A stretch of 8,250 bases of DNA from JBQCHF01 sp051953655 (GCA_051953655.1 JBQCIO010000143.1:1-8250), one strand, 5' to 3'. Shown: positions 1-5,317, numbered from the stretch's first letter. Numbers and translations are program-made. The notes: generated by a model from the letters alone, not told the origin.

Positions 1-242
1 TGGTCGGGCCCGCCGGCGACCCGCGCACCGCGCAGCTGCACCGCGCGGCGCTGCTGGGCACCGCGCCCGGCGCCGTCGTGGCGGTGGGCGAGCCGGGCTC
101 GACCGGGGTCCCGCTGCTGGCCGACCGGCCGCTGCTCGACGGCGCCCCGGCCGCCTACGTCTGCCGCCGGTTCGTCTGCCAGCGGCCGGTCGGCGAGCCC
201 GAGGAGCTCGCCGCCCTGGTGCTCGCCCGGCCCGACGCCTGA
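1..242 (+). CDS. C-terminal end of DUF255 / thioredoxin-domain (YyaL/SPATA20-like) protein, 5' truncated by window edge
   Basis: An open frame enters from the left edge (first full codon at 3) and ends at TGA 240-242, giving 79 visible residues. The visible part reads as the extreme C-terminus of the long (about 650-700 aa) DUF255 family, whose members carry an N-terminal thioredoxin-like domain and a barrel related to N-acylglucosamine 2-epimerase. The diagnostic stretch is AAYVCRRFVCQRPV followed by an EPEELAAL segment; this Cys-containing tail closes most family members. The family's biochemical role is unsettled. The M. tuberculosis homologue, Rv1084, also lies beside a hemolysin III gene (Rv1085c), which supports the call. 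The catalytic and thioredoxin motifs lie outside the window, so their integrity cannot be judged. Alternatives are unlikely, but only about a tenth of the protein is visible. Confidence 0.75.
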   Translation, partial: VGPAGDPRTAQLHRAALLGTAPGAVVAVGEPGSTGVPLLADRPLLDGAPAAYVCRRFVCQRPVGEPEELAALVLARPDA

Positions 243-271
243 GGGCCCGTGTGCGCTGCCGGCGAACACTC

Positions 272-299
272 TTGGCAGGGCGCTGTAAGCGTGTAATCG
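272..299 (+). promoter_or_regulatory. Candidate promoter, possibly leaderless, for the 307-825 gene
   Basis: A TTGGCA (-35-like) at 272-277 is followed by overlapping -10-like boxes TGTAAT (292-297) and TAATCG (294-299), just before ATG 307. The spacer is 14 or 16 nt. No purine-rich Shine-Dalgarno sequence precedes the ATG (the bases before it read CGTCCTTGC), so a leaderless or nearly leaderless transcript is plausible. TGTAA occurs twice in this stretch (284-288, 292-296). A small hairpin, CTGCC (256-260) with GGCAG (274-278), overlaps the -35; it might instead help end transcription from the upstream gene. Confidence 0.35.
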
Positions 300-306
300 T
301 CCTTGC

Positions 307-825
307 ATGAGTAACGCAGAGGAAGCAGCGCGCGGCTGGTTCACCGGCCGCCTGCCGCAGGAGTGGTTCGAGGGCGCCCCCGAGGTGCTCGTCGACCGCG
401 AGGAGATCACCGTCGTGGGTCGGCTCGCCGAGCCCGCTGTGGCCGAGGGGGCCTCCGACGCCGAGCGCGCCGGCGCCGCGGCCGGCCGGATCAAGGCCTT
501 CCGTGAGGAGACCCGCGAGCACCGCATCGCCATCGCCCGCGAGGCCGAGCACCGCTTCGGGCGCAAGGTGGCCTGGGGCGCCGTCGTCGGGGAGCGGCGC
601 GAGCTGTTCACCCACCTGTCGGTGCCGGTGATGACCCGGCTGCGCCAGCCCGAGCGCCGGGTGCTGGACACGCTGGTCGAGGCCGGCGTCGCCCGCAGCC
701 GCAGCGAGGCCCTGGCCTGGTGCGTGCGGCTCGTCGGCCGGCACACCGGCGACTGGCTGGAGGAGCTGCGCTCGGCGATGGCCCACGTCCAGCAGGTGCG
801 CGACAACGGGCCCGACGCCGCCTGA
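307..825 (+). CDS. Conserved-looking hypothetical protein with ribbon-helix-helix-like C-terminal half
   Basis: 172 residues, ATG 307 to TGA 823-825. I do not recognise a named family. The N-terminal part (about 14-40) is a compact W/F-rich strand region, RLPQEWF then PEVLVDREEITVVGRL. Residues 52-85 form a charged helix with many Arg and Glu. The C-terminal half resembles a ribbon-helix-helix fold: a short strand FTHLSVPV (101-108), a helix with a Leu-x2-Leu-Val pattern (116-126), a turn, then SRSEALAWCVRLV (131-143), which closely matches the 'sRSEAlr.aVr' second helix of RHH proteins. It could therefore be a small DNA-binding or dimerising regulator, though an RHH-like fold that does not bind DNA is equally possible. 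It stands alone between the DUF255 gene (64 bp upstream) and convergent trhA (91 bp downstream). Codon use matches the neighbours. It is a real gene with high confidence; the function is unknown. Confidence 0.8.
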   Translation: MSNAEEAARGWFTGRLPQEWFEGAPEVLVDREEITVVGRLAEPAVAEGASDAERAGAAAGRIKAFREETREHRIAIAREAEHRFGRKVAWGAVVGERRELFTHLSVPVMTRLRQPERRVLDTLVEAGVARSRSEALAWCVRLVGRHTGDWLEELRSAMAHVQQVRDNGPDAA

Positions 826-840
826 GCGGCCACGGAACAG

Positions 841-887
841 GTCGTGGGCACCTTCGCTCCGGCTATCGCCACCACGGGGCCCACGAC
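841..887. terminator. Candidate bidirectional terminator hairpin between convergent genes
   Basis: A perfect 9-bp inverted repeat, GTCGTGGGC (841-849) and GCCCACGAC (879-887), flanks a 29-nt loop in the 91-bp gap between the converging 307-825 gene and trhA. Neither side has a U-tract, so this is a weak intrinsic terminator at best. Position is the main argument for it. Confidence 0.35.
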
Positions 888-916
888 GCCGTCCCGACGC
901 GGGAGCGGTGCGGTGG

Positions 917-1615
917 TCAGGCAGCCAGGGAGTAGGTCACCAGCGAGACCGCCACGTAGTGCACGACGAACGCGGCCAGGGTGAAGGCGTGGAAGACCTC
1001 GTGGAAGCCGAACCAGCGCGGGGAGGGGTTCGGCTTCTTGGTGGCGTATACGACGCCGCCGATGCTGTAGAGGGCGCCGCCGACGATGAGCAGGGTGACC
1101 ACGGCCGGTCCGCCGGCGTGGGCCAGGTCGCGCAGGTAGAACACCGCGACCCAGCCCAGGGCGATGTAGACGGGGGTGTAGAGCCAGCGCGGCGCGCCCA
1201 CCCAGAGCACCCGGAAGGCGACGCCGGCCAGGGCGCCCACCCACACGATCCACAGCAGCGTCTCGCCGCGCCCGCCGTGCAGCAGCAGCGCGGCGAACGG
1301 CGTGTAGGTGCCAGCGATGATCAGGAAGATGTTGGCGTGGTCCATCCGCTTGAGCAGGCCGTGCACGCGCGGCGACCAGCTGCCCCGGTGGTAGACCGCG
1401 CTGACGCCGAACAGCAGCCACGCGGTGACCCCGTAGACCGCCACGGCCACCCGGGCCCGGCCGGTGGGCGCCAGGCACACCAGCACGATCCCCGCGGCCA
1501 GCGCGAGCGGGAAGGTCCCGGCGTGGATCCAGCCGCGCAGCTTCGGCTTGAGCACCCTCACGGCGTCGGCGGCATCGGAGGCGCGCTCACGCAGAGTGGA
1601 CCGGTCCTCGCTCAT
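917..1615 (-). CDS. trhA: Hemolysin III / PAQR family membrane protein TrhA
   Basis: 232 residues on the minus strand, a usual length for bacterial hemolysin III (YqfA/TrhA) proteins of the PAQR superfamily, which also includes adiponectin and progestin receptors. About seven hydrophobic segments are visible, roughly at 30-50, 56-78, 93-112, 118-138, 145-161, 170-190 and 208-230. The family's metal-site residues are all present: the S-x3-H motif SAVYH (72-76), DH at 92-93, and H-x3-H as FHEVFH (H205, H209); H31 in GWIHAGTFP also fits. The bacterial proteins are linked to membrane energetics and lipid homeostasis rather than true haemolysis, and whether they hydrolyse a lipid is unproven. The start is the ATG at 1615, preceded exactly 6 nt upstream by a -10-like box and by no Shine-Dalgarno, suggesting a leaderless mRNA. 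It is divergent from uppS across 120 bp, as Rv1085c is from Rv1086. Confidence 0.93.
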   Translation of the reverse strand: MSEDRSTLRERASDAADAVRVLKPKLRGWIHAGTFPLALAAGIVLVCLAPTGRARVAVAVYGVTAWLLFGVSAVYHRGSWSPRVHGLLKRMDHANIFLIIAGTYTPFAALLLHGGRGETLLWIVWVGALAGVAFRVLWVGAPRWLYTPVYIALGWVAVFYLRDLAHAGGPAVVTLLIVGGALYSIGGVVYATKKPNPSPRWFGFHEVFHAFTLAAFVVHYVAVSLVTYSLAA

Positions 1616-1621
1616 AGCCGC

Positions 1622-1627
1622 ACTCTA
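1622..1627 (-). promoter_or_regulatory. -10 box of trhA promoter, leaderless arrangement
   Basis: On the minus strand the hexamer TAGAGT (revcomp of ACTCTA, 1622-1627) stands exactly 6 nt before the trhA ATG (CAT at 1613-1615), the TANNNT-N6-start spacing typical of actinobacterial leaderless genes. No good -35 is seen (TAGTAA at 17-nt spacing). It overlaps the inverted repeat at 1626-1647. Confidence 0.55.
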
Positions 1628-1647
1628 ACCTACGGTCCCGTAAGTTA
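1626..1647. promoter_or_regulatory. Operator-like inverted repeat overlapping trhA promoter
   Basis: Arms TAACCTACGG (1626-1635) and CCGTAAGTTA (1638-1647) are inverted repeats with one mismatch in ten, separated by TC. The size and the TACGG-N2-CCGTA core are typical of TetR-family operators in actinobacteria. The repeat overlaps the trhA -10 by two bases and fills its -10/-35 spacer, so binding would be expected to block trhA. The uppS promoter lies about 50 bp away. No TetR-family gene is in the window, so the regulator would act in trans; its identity is unknown. Confidence 0.55.
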
Positions 1648-1683
1648 CTAGGGCGTAGCCACGTGTGACGCTCGTCGCCCTCA

Positions 1684-1710
1684 CCCGCTCGCAGTAGGGT
1701 GACGAGCGGG
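1684..1710 (+). promoter_or_regulatory. uppS promoter -10 box enclosed by inverted repeat
   Basis: TAGGGT (1695-1700) is a good actinobacterial -10, placing a transcript start near 1706-1708, about 30 nt before the uppS ATG. It lies in the middle of a perfect 8-bp inverted repeat, CCCGCTCG (1684-1691) and CGAGCGGG (1703-1710), which could be an operator or a 5' hairpin. No convincing -35 box is visible. Confidence 0.5.
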
Positions 1711-1735
1711 CGTCAGGTTGGGAGGCGGAGCAGCG

Positions 1736-2497
1736 ATGGGCCTTCGGCACCTGCTCTACGGCCTCTACGAGCGCCGGCTCAGCCGCCACGTCGCCCGCGG
1801 CCAGCTGCCCCGGCACGTCGGCGTCATCCTCGACGGCAACCGTCGCTGGGCGCGTGCGGCGGGAGCCGCCGCCGCCACAGGTCACCGCGCGGGCGCAGAC
1901 AAGATCGTGGAGTTCCTCGGCTGGTGCGAGGAGGTCGACGTCGAGGTCGTCACCCTGTGGCTGCTGTCCACCGACAACCTCAACCGGCCGGCCGTCGAGC
2001 TGGCCGACCTCATGGCGATCATCGAGGACGTCGTCACCGGCCTGGCCGCCACCGGGCGGTGGCGGGTCAACCCCGTCGGCGCGCTGGACCTGCTGCCGGA
2101 CTCCACCGCCCGGGTGCTCAAGGAGGCGGCCGACGCCACTGTCACCAGCTCGGGGATGCTCGTCAACGTGGCGGTGGGCTACGGCGGCCGGCGCGAGATC
2201 GCCGACGCCGTCCGCTCGCTGCTGCAGGAGCACGCGGTCAAGGGCACGTCCATCGAGGAGCTGGCCGACGTCCTCGACGTCGAGCACATCGCCGGTCACC
2301 TCTACACCCGCGGCCAGCCCGACCCCGACCTGGTCATCCGCACCTCCGGCGAGCAGCGGCTGTCCGGCTTCCTGCTCTGGCAGAGCGCCCACTCGGAGTT
2401 CTACTTCTGCGAGGCCTACTGGCCCGACTTCCGCCGGATCGACTTCCTGCGGGCCATCCGGTCCTACGCCGACCGGCACCGCCGCTTCGGCGCCTGA
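1736..2497 (+). CDS. uppS: Isoprenyl transferase (cis-prenyltransferase, UppS family)
   Basis: 253 residues from ATG 1736, chosen because GGGAGG (1720-1725) gives a well-placed ribosome binding site; a TTG at 1718 would overlap that site. The enzyme condenses isopentenyl diphosphate onto an allylic diphosphate in the cis configuration, supplying precursors of the polyprenyl phosphate lipid carrier. Visible signatures are the catalytic DGN in VILDGNRRWA (D33), GHRAG (H50), WLLSTDNLNRP (75-85), NVAVGYGGRREI (144-155), PDLVIRTSGEQR with R202 and R208, and the terminal HSEFYF...WPDF...RRFG block with E221. The phrases LYTRGQPDPDLVIRTSGEQR and LSGFLLWQSA are very close to my memory of M. tuberculosis Rv1086, a short-chain enzyme making E,Z-farnesyl diphosphate. 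Rv1086 orthology, and thus a C15 product, is more likely than a decaprenyl synthase, but chain length cannot be fixed from sequence alone. It is the first gene of a rightward run. Confidence 0.95.
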   Translation: MGLRHLLYGLYERRLSRHVARGQLPRHVGVILDGNRRWARAAGAAAATGHRAGADKIVEFLGWCEEVDVEVVTLWLLSTDNLNRPAVELADLMAIIEDVVTGLAATGRWRVNPVGALDLLPDSTARVLKEAADATVTSSGMLVNVAVGYGGRREIADAVRSLLQEHAVKGTSIEELADVLDVEHIAGHLYTRGQPDPDLVIRTSGEQRLSGFLLWQSAHSEFYFCEAYWPDFRRIDFLRAIRSYADRHRRFGA

Positions 2498-2785
2498 GGG
2501 CGCCCGCCCGTCCCGCTGGCCGCTGGTCCCGGTCGCGTCCTGCTCGCGTCCTCAGACGTTCACCCGGACGCCATCGGCCGGCCGCGTGTCGGGCGAGCCG
2601 GGCCGCGGCCCGCGGCGTAGCGTCGCTGGTGACGGGAGGCGCCCGCCGGCCCGTCCGGGAGGCCCAGGTCTTGCGCGCACAGCTGCCAGGACGGGGGCCG
2701 GCACGCGGCCCTCGGGTCGGGTCCCGGTCCACCGCAGTCCAGTAGTCGCTGGGCGTCGGTGCGCGCCCGGCACGGGAGAGGTCCT
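2498..2785 (+). promoter_or_regulatory. 288-bp intergenic region between uppS and phoH2
   Basis: No credible gene is seen on either strand; open frames here have no ribosome binding site and arginine/proline-rich shadow composition. Visible structure: a direct repeat TCGCGTCCT at 2533-2541 and 2544-2552; a perfect 14-bp palindrome CGGGCCGCGGCCCG at 2599-2612, which may end uppS transcription although no U-tract follows; an imperfect hairpin GACGGG (2631-2636) with CCCGTC (2650-2655); and a second direct repeat CGGGAGGC at 2633-2640 and 2656-2663. The phoH2 promoter should be here, but I cannot pick a convincing -35/-10 pair. The nearest candidate is TTGCGC (2671-2676), with no good -10. Confidence 0.4.
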
Positions 2786-4123
2786 GTGGCATCGTCGCGT
2801 CCCGCTTCCCAGGGTGCTCCTACGCGCCGTCGTAGAGCGGCCGTCCGCACCTACGTGCTCGACACGAGCGTGCTGCTCTCCGATCCGCGGGCGATCCTGC
2901 GCTTCGCCGAGCATGAGGTGGTCCTGCCGGTGGTCGTCATCACCGAGTTGGAGGAGAAGCGCAACCACCCCGAGCTCGGCTGGTTCGCCCGCACCGCGCT
3001 GCGCACGCTGGACGACCTGCGCGTGCGGCACGGGCGGCTCGACGAACCCATCCCGGTGGGGGAGGGGACGGTCCGGGTCGAGCTGAACCACTCCGATCAG
3101 ACGGTCCTGCCGGCCGGATTCCGGTTGGGGGACAACGATTCCCGGATCCTCGCGGTGGCGAGGAACCTGGCCGCCGAAGGCCGCGACGTGACGCTGGTGA
3201 GCAAGGACCTGCCGCTGCGGGTCAAGGCGTCGGCCGTGGGGCTGCAGGCCGAGGAGTACCGCGCCGAGCTGGCGGTGGAGTCGGGCTGGACGGGTATGGC
3301 CGAGCTCGAGGTCCCGGCTGCGGACCTGGACGAGCTCTACGAGCACGAGCGGGTCGAGATCGAGGCGGCCCGGGAGCTGCCCTGCCACACCGGCCTGCGG
3401 CTGCTGTCCGAGCGCGGCAGCGCCCTGGGGCGGGTGACCGCGGACAAGCAGGTGCGGCTGGTGCGCGGAGACCGCGACGCGTTCGGCCTGCACGGGCGCA
3501 GCGCGGAGCAGCGGATCGCCCTGGACCTCCTGCTCGACCCCGACGTCGGCATCGTCTCCCTGGGCGGCCGCGCGGGCACCGGCAAGTCCGCTCTCGCGCT
3601 GTGCGCGGGGCTGGAGGCGGTGCTCGAGCGCCGGCAGCACCGGCGGGTGGTCGTGTTCCGGCCGCTCTACGCCGTGGGCGGCCAGGAACTGGGCTACCTG
3701 CCCGGCAGCGAGCACGAGAAGATGACGCCCTGGGCGCAGGCCGTCTTCGACACCCTCGGGGCGCTGGTGTCCACCGAGGTGGTCGAGGAGGTCCTCGACC
3801 GCGGGATGCTCGAGGTGCTCCCGCTCACCCACATCCGCGGGCGCTCCCTGCACGACGCCTTCGTGATCGTGGACGAGGCTCAGTCCCTCGAGCGGAACGT
3901 GCTGCTCACCGTGCTCTCCCGCATCGGACAGGGATCGCGGGTGGTGCTCACGCACGACGTCGCGCAGCGCGACAACCTGCGGGTGGGCCGGCACGACGGC
4001 GTCGCCGCGGTCATCGAGGCGCTCAAGGGCCATCCCCTGTTCGCCCACATCACGCTCACGCGCAGCGAGCGCTCGCCGATCGCCGCGCTGGTGACCGAGA
4101 TGCTCGAGGACCTGCAGGTCTGA
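2786..4123 (+). CDS. phoH2: PhoH2-type PIN domain-PhoH ATPase (RNase/RNA helicase)
   Basis: 445 residues from GTG 2786, placed by GGGAG at 2774-2778; an ATG at 2759 would add nine residues and lacks such a site. Two domains: an N-terminal PIN nuclease (about 20-150) with acidic residues D26 in TYVLDTSVLL, E54 in ITELEEKRN, D116 and D118 in LGDNDSRIL and D141 in SKDLPLRVKA; and a C-terminal PhoH ATPase (about 235-440) with Walker A GRAGTGKS (261-268), Walker B AFVIVDEAQ (D363, E364), then LTHDVAQRDNLRVGRHDG. Length and architecture match M. tuberculosis Rv1095 (433 aa), reported to couple ATP-dependent RNA unwinding with sequence-specific cleavage and, in mycobacteria, to work with a small upstream partner, PhoAT. 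I see no convincing PhoAT-like frame upstream here. All key residues are present, so the protein should be active. Its role is cytoplasmic RNA turnover, probably under stress. A strong terminator begins about 20 bp after its stop. Confidence 0.96.
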   Translation: MASSRPASQGAPTRRRRAAVRTYVLDTSVLLSDPRAILRFAEHEVVLPVVVITELEEKRNHPELGWFARTALRTLDDLRVRHGRLDEPIPVGEGTVRVELNHSDQTVLPAGFRLGDNDSRILAVARNLAAEGRDVTLVSKDLPLRVKASAVGLQAEEYRAELAVESGWTGMAELEVPAADLDELYEHERVEIEAARELPCHTGLRLLSERGSALGRVTADKQVRLVRGDRDAFGLHGRSAEQRIALDLLLDPDVGIVSLGGRAGTGKSALALCAGLEAVLERRQHRRVVVFRPLYAVGGQELGYLPGSEHEKMTPWAQAVFDTLGALVSTEVVEEVLDRGMLEVLPLTHIRGRSLHDAFVIVDEAQSLERNVLLTVLSRIGQGSRVVLTHDVAQRDNLRVGRHDGVAAVIEALKGHPLFAHITLTRSERSPIAALVTEMLEDLQV

Positions 4124-4142
4124 CCGGACCTGACCTGACCCA

Positions 4143-4185
4143 GCCAGGGGCTGCTCCCGCCGGGGAGCAGCCCCTGGCGCGTTTC
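4143..4185 (+). terminator. Intrinsic terminator of phoH2
   Basis: A perfect 16-bp stem, GCCAGGGGCTGCTCCC (4143-4158) with GGGAGCAGCCCCTGGC (4163-4178), closes a four-base loop GCCG and is followed by GCGTTTCC, a short and weak T-run. It begins 20 bp after the phoH2 stop. It isolates phoH2 from the transglycosylase gene downstream. Confidence 0.88.
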
Positions 4186-4223
4186 CGCCGGTCTGCCTTG
4201 TGGCGCAGGTCTCACGAGTAGTT

Positions 4224-4249
4224 GTTTGCGGCGGGAAGAACCCGGGTAC
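4224..4249 (+). promoter_or_regulatory. SigF/SigB-type promoter candidate for the transglycosylase leader
   Basis: GTTT (4224-4227) and GGGTAC (4244-4249) are separated by 16 nt, a good match to the actinobacterial general-stress sigma consensus GTTT-N14-17-GGGTA(T/C) (SigF of mycobacteria, SigB of Streptomyces). It sits about 45 bp past the phoH2 terminator and about 400 bp before the transglycosylase ATG. Transcription would start near 4256-4260. The surrounding bases are less GC-rich than the rest of the window. The match is by eye; the call rests on consensus and position only. Confidence 0.5.
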
Positions 4250-4255
4250 CAACGC

Positions 4256-4643
4256 TCTGTCTCCGACGCTGGGTCGGCGATGACGGCGTCTATTCCCGTT
4301 GCTGCCTCGATGTGTGGTCGCTGCTGCGTGCCCTACGTCACGTGAGCGAGCACACGCGCTGCGGGTTTGCCTTTCGCCGCGGTCGTCGTGCAGGGTCGAA
4401 GGCAGACAGACCCCGCGTGCGCCGGCGAGCGAAGCAGCAGCCGGTCGGTCCAGAGACGGGCCACGCACGCCGCACGTGCCACTGCCGCACCCGCCCGCCT
4501 CTCGTGCGTGGCCCTCCATGGTGTCCGGCTCCCGCACGCGCCCGCGTCCTGCAGCACCAGCACAGAGCAGGGCCCGTGACCGGGGTGAGGAAGCGCGCAG
4601 CCGCCCGACCAGCTGCTGCGTGCCGAGCTGGAAGGTCGCTTGC
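4256..4643 (+). promoter_or_regulatory. Long structured 5' leader upstream of the transglycosylase gene, class unknown
   Basis: About 390 nt without a credible gene. Clear potential stem-loops occur in series: a long interrupted hairpin at 4356-4422 (GCGC with GCGC, GCGGGT with ACCCCGC, and TGCCTTTCG with CGAAGGCA, one bulged T); a perfect 12-bp stem GGGCCACGCACG (4458-4469) with CGTGCGTGGCCC (4503-4514) around a 33-nt loop; a short stem GTCCTGC (4546-4552) with GCAGGGC (4567-4573, one G-U); and a hairpin beside the ribosome binding site (4593-4623). In actinobacteria the c-di-AMP (ydaO) riboswitch often precedes cell-wall hydrolase genes, so it was the obvious candidate, but I cannot find its conserved GACAGCUAACCUCG-like segment. 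I leave the element unassigned. Confidence 0.5.
4593..4638 (+). promoter_or_regulatory. Alternative hairpins around the transglycosylase ribosome binding site
   Basis: Hairpin A pairs GCGCGCAGC (4593-4601) with GCTGCGTGC (4615-4623), nine pairs including one G-U, and leaves the ribosome binding site GGAAGG (4630-4635) free. Its loop carries CGACCAGCT (4606-4614). That segment is complementary to AGCT (4626-4629) plus GGTCG (4634-4638), with GGAA bulged, or alternatively CCAGCT (4609-4614) pairs with AGCTGG (4626-4631). Either form (hairpin B) would bury the ribosome binding site, and as simple nested hairpins A and B exclude each other. This is the shape of a translational switch, predicted from pairing only. 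Confidence 0.45.
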
Positions 4644-5297
4644 ATGAAGAAGTTGTCCGCGGTGGCGTTCGGGGCCGCCACCGTCGTGGCGGTCGGCACG
4701 GCCGGCGTCACTCTCAGCACGGTGGTGGCCGACGCCAACACCGCCGCCCCGCCCACCCAGGCGGCCGCGCAGGCGCTGGTGCTCCCGGACAAGGCCCTGG
4801 AGCAGACACAGCGGCGCGAGACCGTGGCGCGGGCCGAGGCGGCGCGGCAGCGCCGCGAGGCCGCCGCGCGCAAGGTCGCCGAGGCCCGGCGCAAGGCCGC
4901 CGCCGAGGCGCTGGCCCGGGCGGAGGCTCAGCGCCGCGCCGCCGATGCGGCCAAGGCGCGCGCAGCGGTCGCCGCCCGCGCGGCCCGCGACGCCGTCCGC
5001 GACCCTCGCGGGATCGCCCGTGACCTCGCCGCCCAGCGTGGTTGGGGCGACGGCCAGTTCGCCTGCCTCGACACCCTGTGGCAGATGGAGAGCGGCTGGC
5101 GGGTCCAGGTCGCCAACCCCTCCTCTGGCGCCTACGGCATCCCGCAGGCCCTGCCCGGTTCGAAGATGGCCGCGTTCGGCGCGGACTGGCGGACCAATCC
5201 GGTGACCCAGATCAAGTGGGGCCTGTCCTACATCGCGTCGTCCTACGGCACGCCCTGCTCCGCGCTCTCGGTCCACCGCGCCAAGGGCTGGTACTGA
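4644..5297 (+). CDS. Secreted coiled-coil lytic-transglycosylase-like protein
   Basis: 217 residues from ATG 4644, fixed by GGAAGG at 4630-4635 and because an N-terminal export signal starts exactly there: MKK, then a hydrophobic run (about 5-28), with likely processing near VADANTA (28-34). Residues about 55-118 are an Ala/Arg/Glu-rich heptad-like coiled coil. The C-terminal domain (about 120-217) is a small lysozyme-like/SLT-type fold common in actinobacteria: catalytic-type E149 in LWQMESGW, the SGAYGIPQALPGSKM block (161-175), DWRTNPVTQIKWGLSYI (181-197) and a YGTPCSAL tail. C141 and C205 could form a disulfide. It would cleave the glycan strands of peptidoglycan outside the membrane, with the coiled coil perhaps tethering it to a partner. 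Monocistronic: a strong terminator precedes its promoter region and another follows the stop. The catalytic assignment rests on motif similarity. Confidence 0.85.
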   Translation: MKKLSAVAFGAATVVAVGTAGVTLSTVVADANTAAPPTQAAAQALVLPDKALEQTQRRETVARAEAARQRREAAARKVAEARRKAAAEALARAEAQRRAADAAKARAAVAARAARDAVRDPRGIARDLAAQRGWGDGQFACLDTLWQMESGWRVQVANPSSGAYGIPQALPGSKMAAFGADWRTNPVTQIKWGLSYIASSYGTPCSALSVHRAKGWY

Positions 5298-5317
5298 TCG
5301 GGCCTCGCCTAGCCACT

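Noticed and set aside
1699..2745. Overlapping plus and minus open frames across uppS
   Set aside because: Arg/Pro-rich shadow translations. The frame from ATG 1736 has every cis-prenyltransferase motif and a good ribosome binding site.
2629..2745. A 38-codon frame upstream of phoH2 as a possible PhoAT
   Set aside because: GTG start without a ribosome binding site, Arg/Gly/Pro-rich composition, ends 40 bp before phoH2, and does not show the close overlap expected of a coupled pair.
4299..4643. An N-terminal extension of the transglycosylase to an ATG at 4299
   Set aside because: The added 115 residues are Arg/Pro/Ser-rich without a domain, and would bury the export signal that begins exactly at ATG 4644, which has its own ribosome binding site.
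4256..4643. c-di-AMP (ydaO/yuaA) riboswitch
   Set aside because: Expected from the downstream gene type, but I cannot find the conserved GACAGCUAACCUCG-like strand or the GGGGGACCC / GGGGUGAAUCC pair in the right order. CCCGACCAGCTG at 4604-4615 and GGGGTGA at 4582-4588 are only partial look-alikes. A covariance-model search should settle it.
4222..4647. A 141-codon open frame in the leader, in a different frame
   Set aside because: Cys/Arg/Pro-rich composition, no ribosome binding site, starts inside the candidate SigF promoter and lacks the third-position GC pattern of the real genes.
2552..4894. A 780-codon open frame on the minus strand spanning phoH2 and the transglycosylase leader
   Set aside because: It is antisense to the clear PIN-PhoH gene, has low-complexity Arg/His/Gln-rich composition, no ribosome binding site and no domain. 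It is an effect of high GC on stop-codon frequency.
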